From positions 682,001-746,000 of the forward strand of contig OY762936.1 in NCBI GenBank assembly GCA_963666935.1: a stretch of DNA of 64,000 nucleotides, given 5' to 3'. Below the pieces are notes generated by a model. That model worked only from the letters and a program-made list of their open reading frames with translations, was not told where the DNA came from and ran no database searches. The stretch comes from G963666935 sp963666935 (GTDB taxonomy: Bacteria; Bacillota; Clostridia; Christensenellales; CAG-138). Below, piece after piece: positions 60,977 through 64,000 of this stretch; position 1 is the stretch's first letter; each line of letters opens with the position of its first letter. Position numbers and translations under genes: made by a program.

Positions 60977-61005
60977 TTGACCCAATACTAATACAGTGAT
61001 AGAAT
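60977..61005 (+). promoter_or_regulatory. Sigma-A-type promoter of the AraC-family gene
   Basis: TTGACC, 17 nt, TAGAAT: close to consensus with ideal spacing. It lies 40 nt before the gene. Confidence 0.65.
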
Positions 61006-61008
61006 TAA

Positions 61009-61024
61009 GTTAGCATATACTAAC
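61009..61024. promoter_or_regulatory. Inverted repeat at the AraC-gene transcription start, candidate operator
   Basis: GTTAG and CTAAC arms around CATATA, placed at the expected +1 just after the -10. A protein bound here would block initiation, as in autoregulation. Confidence 0.45.
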
Positions 61025-61045
61025 CTCAAAGCGGAGGATATCATT

Positions 61046-62032
61046 ATGGAACAAGCGATTTCTACAAACTCAAAGGACGAGTATTTCAGCGATCTCGTGA
61101 GCCGCTATGGCTTTTCTTATACACGAAAGCGAAACGTGACCACCCTGACTGTTCCGGAAAGGATGGGAAGCGGATATATCAAAACGGTAAAGGTCAGCGA
61201 TGACATTGAAATAGGGATAATAGACATGTTTCTTCTACAGCCTATCATATCGTATTATAATGATTATCCGAATACCTGCGAAGCGGCGTATTGCCTCAGC
61301 GGACATATTTCCTATTCTGAAACCGGCGTCGGAAAGGCGAACCTGCATAAAAACGAAATAGGATTGTACGCGCTGCCCCGCAGCCGGGGGATGACGATGA
61401 TACCCTCGGGCGAAAGGGTACATGTTGTGTCAGTGGAATCGCAAAAGCCCTTTCATTATCGATTGCCGTATACAAAGAAGTGTACGCAGTATGATGATGC
61501 CGCAGTGAAAAGCGTATTACAGCAACTGGTCAAGCCCATAAAGGTCTATGCAAAGATACATAACTATTTCAGTCAGATAGTAGAAAACGATATCAGCAGT
61601 GAATTAAAAGACACATACCTTGATTCGCTGGGCAAGGTGTTGCTGTCCGATCTGTGGCAGGAGAATATCATACTTCCCCTGACCGGAGGAAAACGGACTG
61701 TCTGCTCCGGCTTCGAAAAAAAAGCTCTGCGAAAAGCTAAAGAAATCTTATCCGAAAATTACTCCGCCCCCCCAACTATTCCTGAGCTGGCCAGGATGGT
61801 TGTACTGAACGAGCATAAGCTAAAGGTCGGTTTCCGTGAAACGTACGGCAAAAGCATATACGAATATGTCCGCAGCTTAAGAATGAAAAACGCAAGTCAC
61901 CTGCTTGAAAACCTTGATTTGAGCATCGGCGAGATCGCAGGGATGGTGGGCTATGTGAACACCAGTCACTTCGCCCGTGCTTTTAGGAGCGAATATGGTT
62001 TAAACCCCAGTAGTTTTCGTCTCGGAGTATAA
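61046..62032 (+). CDS. AraC-family transcriptional regulator
   Basis: A 328-residue regulator with a cupin-like N-terminal part and a C-terminal AraC DNA-binding domain. The latter has two helix-turn-helix units (PTIPELARMVVLNEHKLKVG; LSIGEIAGMVGYVNTSHFAR) and the end motif FRSEYGLNPSSFR. The layout resembles YbtA/PchR-type siderophore-responsive regulators, and it is followed by two ABC half-transporter genes, the same order as in metallophore systems. The ligand is not deducible. Confidence 0.87.
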   Translation: MEQAISTNSKDEYFSDLVSRYGFSYTRKRNVTTLTVPERMGSGYIKTVKVSDDIEIGIIDMFLLQPIISYYNDYPNTCEAAYCLSGHISYSETGVGKANLHKNEIGLYALPRSRGMTMIPSGERVHVVSVESQKPFHYRLPYTKKCTQYDDAAVKSVLQQLVKPIKVYAKIHNYFSQIVENDISSELKDTYLDSLGKVLLSDLWQENIILPLTGGKRTVCSGFEKKALRKAKEILSENYSAPPTIPELARMVVLNEHKLKVGFRETYGKSIYEYVRSLRMKNASHLLENLDLSIGEIAGMVGYVNTSHFARAFRSEYGLNPSSFRLGV

Positions 62033-62157
62033 ATAATCCCGATCGGGGCGGCATAAAAGCAAACAAAACGATAGAATGGACATTGAGAAATCAGTGCCCA
62101 TTTTTTCATACGGGTTCGCTGAAAAGCATAGCTTTTTGGGTAAAAGGAGACAATCGG

Positions 62158-63939
62158 ATGACTAAACAAAACAGAAAAAAAGGGCTTTGGGCTATTATGG
62201 CCCCGGTAGGCCGCTATATAAAAGCAGCCATAGGCCTTTCGGCGTTCGGCGGGATAAGCGCTCTTTTCGGATATGTTTTCCTGGCGTACGTGCTTTCAAT
62301 CGCCGCAGGCGGAAGCATAACGCTTTTTGGGCTGGCATTGCATTTCAATCAAGCGTTTCTGATACTGGCGCTGGTGGTGATACTTTCCTTCGTGATCAAA
62401 TATTATTCGACTGTCGTATCTCATCTGGGCGCTTTTAAGCTGGAGGAGATATTGAGAACGAATGTCACCGCCCACCTGGCAAAGGTACCTCTGGGATATA
62501 TCACATCCACAGGTACGGGCGCTTTTAAAAAAGTCCTGCTGGACGACGTCAAAAACCTTCATGCCTTCGTTGCAGACAGCACGCCAATGATCGGCAGGAG
62601 CATCGCCACGCCTGCCGCATCCCTCGCCGCCCTTATCATCATTGATTACAGGCTGGCGATTGTCGCACTCTGCGTATTGCTGCTTGGCGCTGCAATCATG
62701 TATTTCGTTATGAAGGATGAAGCCAGCCGCAGGAGCAAATATGAGCAGAGCCAGTCGGATATCAACAAGGCGGTGATTGAGTTCGTTCAGGCGATGCTAG
62801 TTGTCAGGACGTTTGACGACGGTACAACTTCTTTTAAGCGCTACAATGAAGCACTTCATCGCTACCGCATCCATCTGAAAGCATGGATTACGGCGACAAG
62901 CACGCCTGCCAGAATCTCCATGATTATACTAAGCCCGATGCCGACACTGATCGCGGTCACGATAGCGGGTATTCTTCTTGTATCGGGCGGAAGCCTGTCG
63001 TTTGCCGTATTCATTGCCGCGTTGCTGGTTAGCACCGGTATGGCAGATGCTTTGATGCCGCTCATGTGGGCAAGTGAGTTTATCAAAAAATCTCAGGCGG
63101 CGGCTATCAGGATCCATGAAATCATGGAACTGCCCGAATTAAAAAGCACTTCGGTCTTTCAAAATCCAGCAAAGTATGATGTTGTTTTTGACAACGTCTC
63201 ATTTAAGTATAATGAAAAAGACCTTTATGCGCTGAAGAATGTCAGCTTCAGCGTCCCGCAAAACACGACCACTGCGCTGGTGGGGCCCAGCGGAGCCGGT
63301 AAAAGTACCGTTGCCAAGCTCATCCCCAGGTTCTGGGACGTGACGGAGGGCAGTATAAAAATAGGCGGGATAGATATAAAAAATATGGATGCCACTGCAC
63401 TCATGGATACCGTTTCGTTCGTTTTTCAGGATACGTTTCTATTCAACGATACGCTGGCCAACAACATCAAAATCGCTAACGACAACGCAACGGACGAAGC
63501 CATGACAGAGGCTGCAAAAGCGGCGAAGATTCATGGTTTTATCATGTCATTGCCGGATGGATACGAAACAATGGCCGGCGAGCGGGGTACAAGCTTATCC
63601 GGCGGACAGAAGCAAAGGATTACGATTGCACGGGCCATATTAAGAAACGCTCCGGTTGTTGTCCTTGATGAAGCGACGGCCTTTGCCGACCCGGAAAACG
63701 AAGAAGAGATCATCAAAGCGCTTTCAAATCTGATGAAAGACAAAACGGTCATCGTTATTGCACATCGGCTGTCCACCATCAAGGACGTTGAGCAGATCGT
63801 GGTTTTTGACCGGGGCGAGATAACGGAAATAGGCCGGCATGACGCGCTGCTGAAAAAGCAGGGAATATACGAGAAGCTGTGGCGCAATTTTGAAAAAGCG
63901 CAGAATTGGGATCTGCACCATACAGGAGATGCAAAATGA
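62158..63939 (+). CDS. ABC transporter, fused membrane and ATPase half (YbtP/IrtA-like)
   Basis: A 593-residue half-transporter. About six membrane helices (~20-320) precede an ATPase domain (~345-580) with Walker A GPSGAGKST (near 377), signature LSGGQKQR, Walker B VVLDEATAFADPENE and the H-loop IAHRLST. The ALVGPSGAGKSTVAKLIPRF type is that of exporter-fold ABC proteins. Position after an AraC gene and before a second half suggests a heterodimer, as in YbtPQ metallophore uptake. ATG 62158 has AAAGGAG; the open frame upstream is not used. It overlaps the next gene by 4 nt. Confidence 0.88.
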   Translation: MTKQNRKKGLWAIMAPVGRYIKAAIGLSAFGGISALFGYVFLAYVLSIAAGGSITLFGLALHFNQAFLILALVVILSFVIKYYSTVVSHLGAFKLEEILRTNVTAHLAKVPLGYITSTGTGAFKKVLLDDVKNLHAFVADSTPMIGRSIATPAASLAALIIIDYRLAIVALCVLLLGAAIMYFVMKDEASRRSKYEQSQSDINKAVIEFVQAMLVVRTFDDGTTSFKRYNEALHRYRIHLKAWITATSTPARISMIILSPMPTLIAVTIAGILLVSGGSLSFAVFIAALLVSTGMADALMPLMWASEFIKKSQAAAIRIHEIMELPELKSTSVFQNPAKYDVVFDNVSFKYNEKDLYALKNVSFSVPQNTTTALVGPSGAGKSTVAKLIPRFWDVTEGSIKIGGIDIKNMDATALMDTVSFVFQDTFLFNDTLANNIKIANDNATDEAMTEAAKAAKIHGFIMSLPDGYETMAGERGTSLSGGQKQRITIARAILRNAPVVVLDEATAFADPENEEEIIKALSNLMKDKTVIVIAHRLSTIKDVEQIVVFDRGEITEIGRHDALLKKQGIYEKLWRNFEKAQNWDLHHTGDAK

Positions 63940-64000
63940 GCAAGCAAAAGTATACGTCCGTTTTTAACATTTACAAATTGACGATAGAGCTGGCGGGGGA
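63936..64000 (+). CDS. Second ABC half-transporter, cut by the window end
   Basis: Only the first 21 residues (SKQKYTSVFNIYKLTIELAG) are visible. The ATG overlaps the stop of the preceding gene (ATGA), and the start resembles the N-terminus of the partner half of YbtPQ-like pairs. The identity rests on the tight coupling and context. Confidence 0.6.
   Translation, partial: MSKQKYTSVFNIYKLTIELAG

Overview
The window looks like a chromosome segment of a motile, Gram-positive Bacillota, most likely an anaerobic Clostridia. The evidence is the Bacillus/Clostridium-type flagellar gene content (FlgM-FlgN-FlgK-FlgL-YviE-FliW-CsrA order, FliY rather than a plain FliN, FlbD, MotE, CheC/CheD), strong AGGAGG-type ribosome sites with many TTG starts, a PucR regulator and a SleB-type cell-wall hydrolase. 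The species cannot be named from the sequence. No rRNA, intact tRNA, CRISPR array or insertion sequence was seen.

Positions 1-44268 form one large motility and chemotaxis locus. A late operon (flgF-flgG-yvyF-flgM-flgN-flgK-flgL-yviE-fliW-csrA, 731-7760) faces the flagellin gene hag (7934-9229, minus). A long early operon follows (fliF-fliG-fliH-fliI-fliJ-motE-fliK-flgD-flgE-flbD-motA-motB-fliL-fliM-fliY-cheB-comFB, 9628-25433). Next come a minus-strand pair (a second FliK-like protein and a free FlhB C-terminal-like protein), then cheC-cheD and an unusual predicted cysteine peptidase, fliD-fliS-fliT-like-yaaR-cheW-cheR-cheY, a minus cheY-cheA operon, a chemoreceptor, a PilZ protein and two HD-GYP proteins. 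Eight intergenic sites fit a sigma-28 promoter (T-A-rich -35, 15-16 nt spacer, CGAT-core -10), which ties the units into one FlgM/sigma-28 regulon. The hag leader has two GGA-loop hairpins, one over the ribosome site, which fits FliW-CsrA control of flagellin translation. flgB, flgC, fliE, fliP/Q/R, flhA, full flhB and fliA are absent and must lie elsewhere.

Positions 44269-59344 are general chromosome: an aminotransferase plus CoA-acylating semialdehyde dehydrogenase with a divergent PucR regulator (probably beta-alanine or a related omega-amino acid), a lipoprotein amidase, a GyrI-like protein, a beta-carbonic anhydrase, a decayed pyruvate carboxylase gene, a two-component system, a polyferredoxin membrane protein, a DUF2202 lipoprotein, a phosphodiester glycosidase and a SleB-type hydrolase.

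At 59345-59389 lies an exact 45-nt 3' half of a tRNA-Arg(CCU) gene on the minus strand, followed by its terminator. It begins at the anticodon loop, as expected for the attachment-site duplicate of an integrated element. To its right the DNA is AT-rich and decayed (an ORF with an in-frame amber, a small DpnD/PcfM-like gene, an adenine methyltransferase with two frameshifts). An AraC regulator and a pair of ABC exporter-type genes follow, the second cut by the window end. The remainder of the inferred island, with an intact tRNA-Arg, should lie beyond position 64000.
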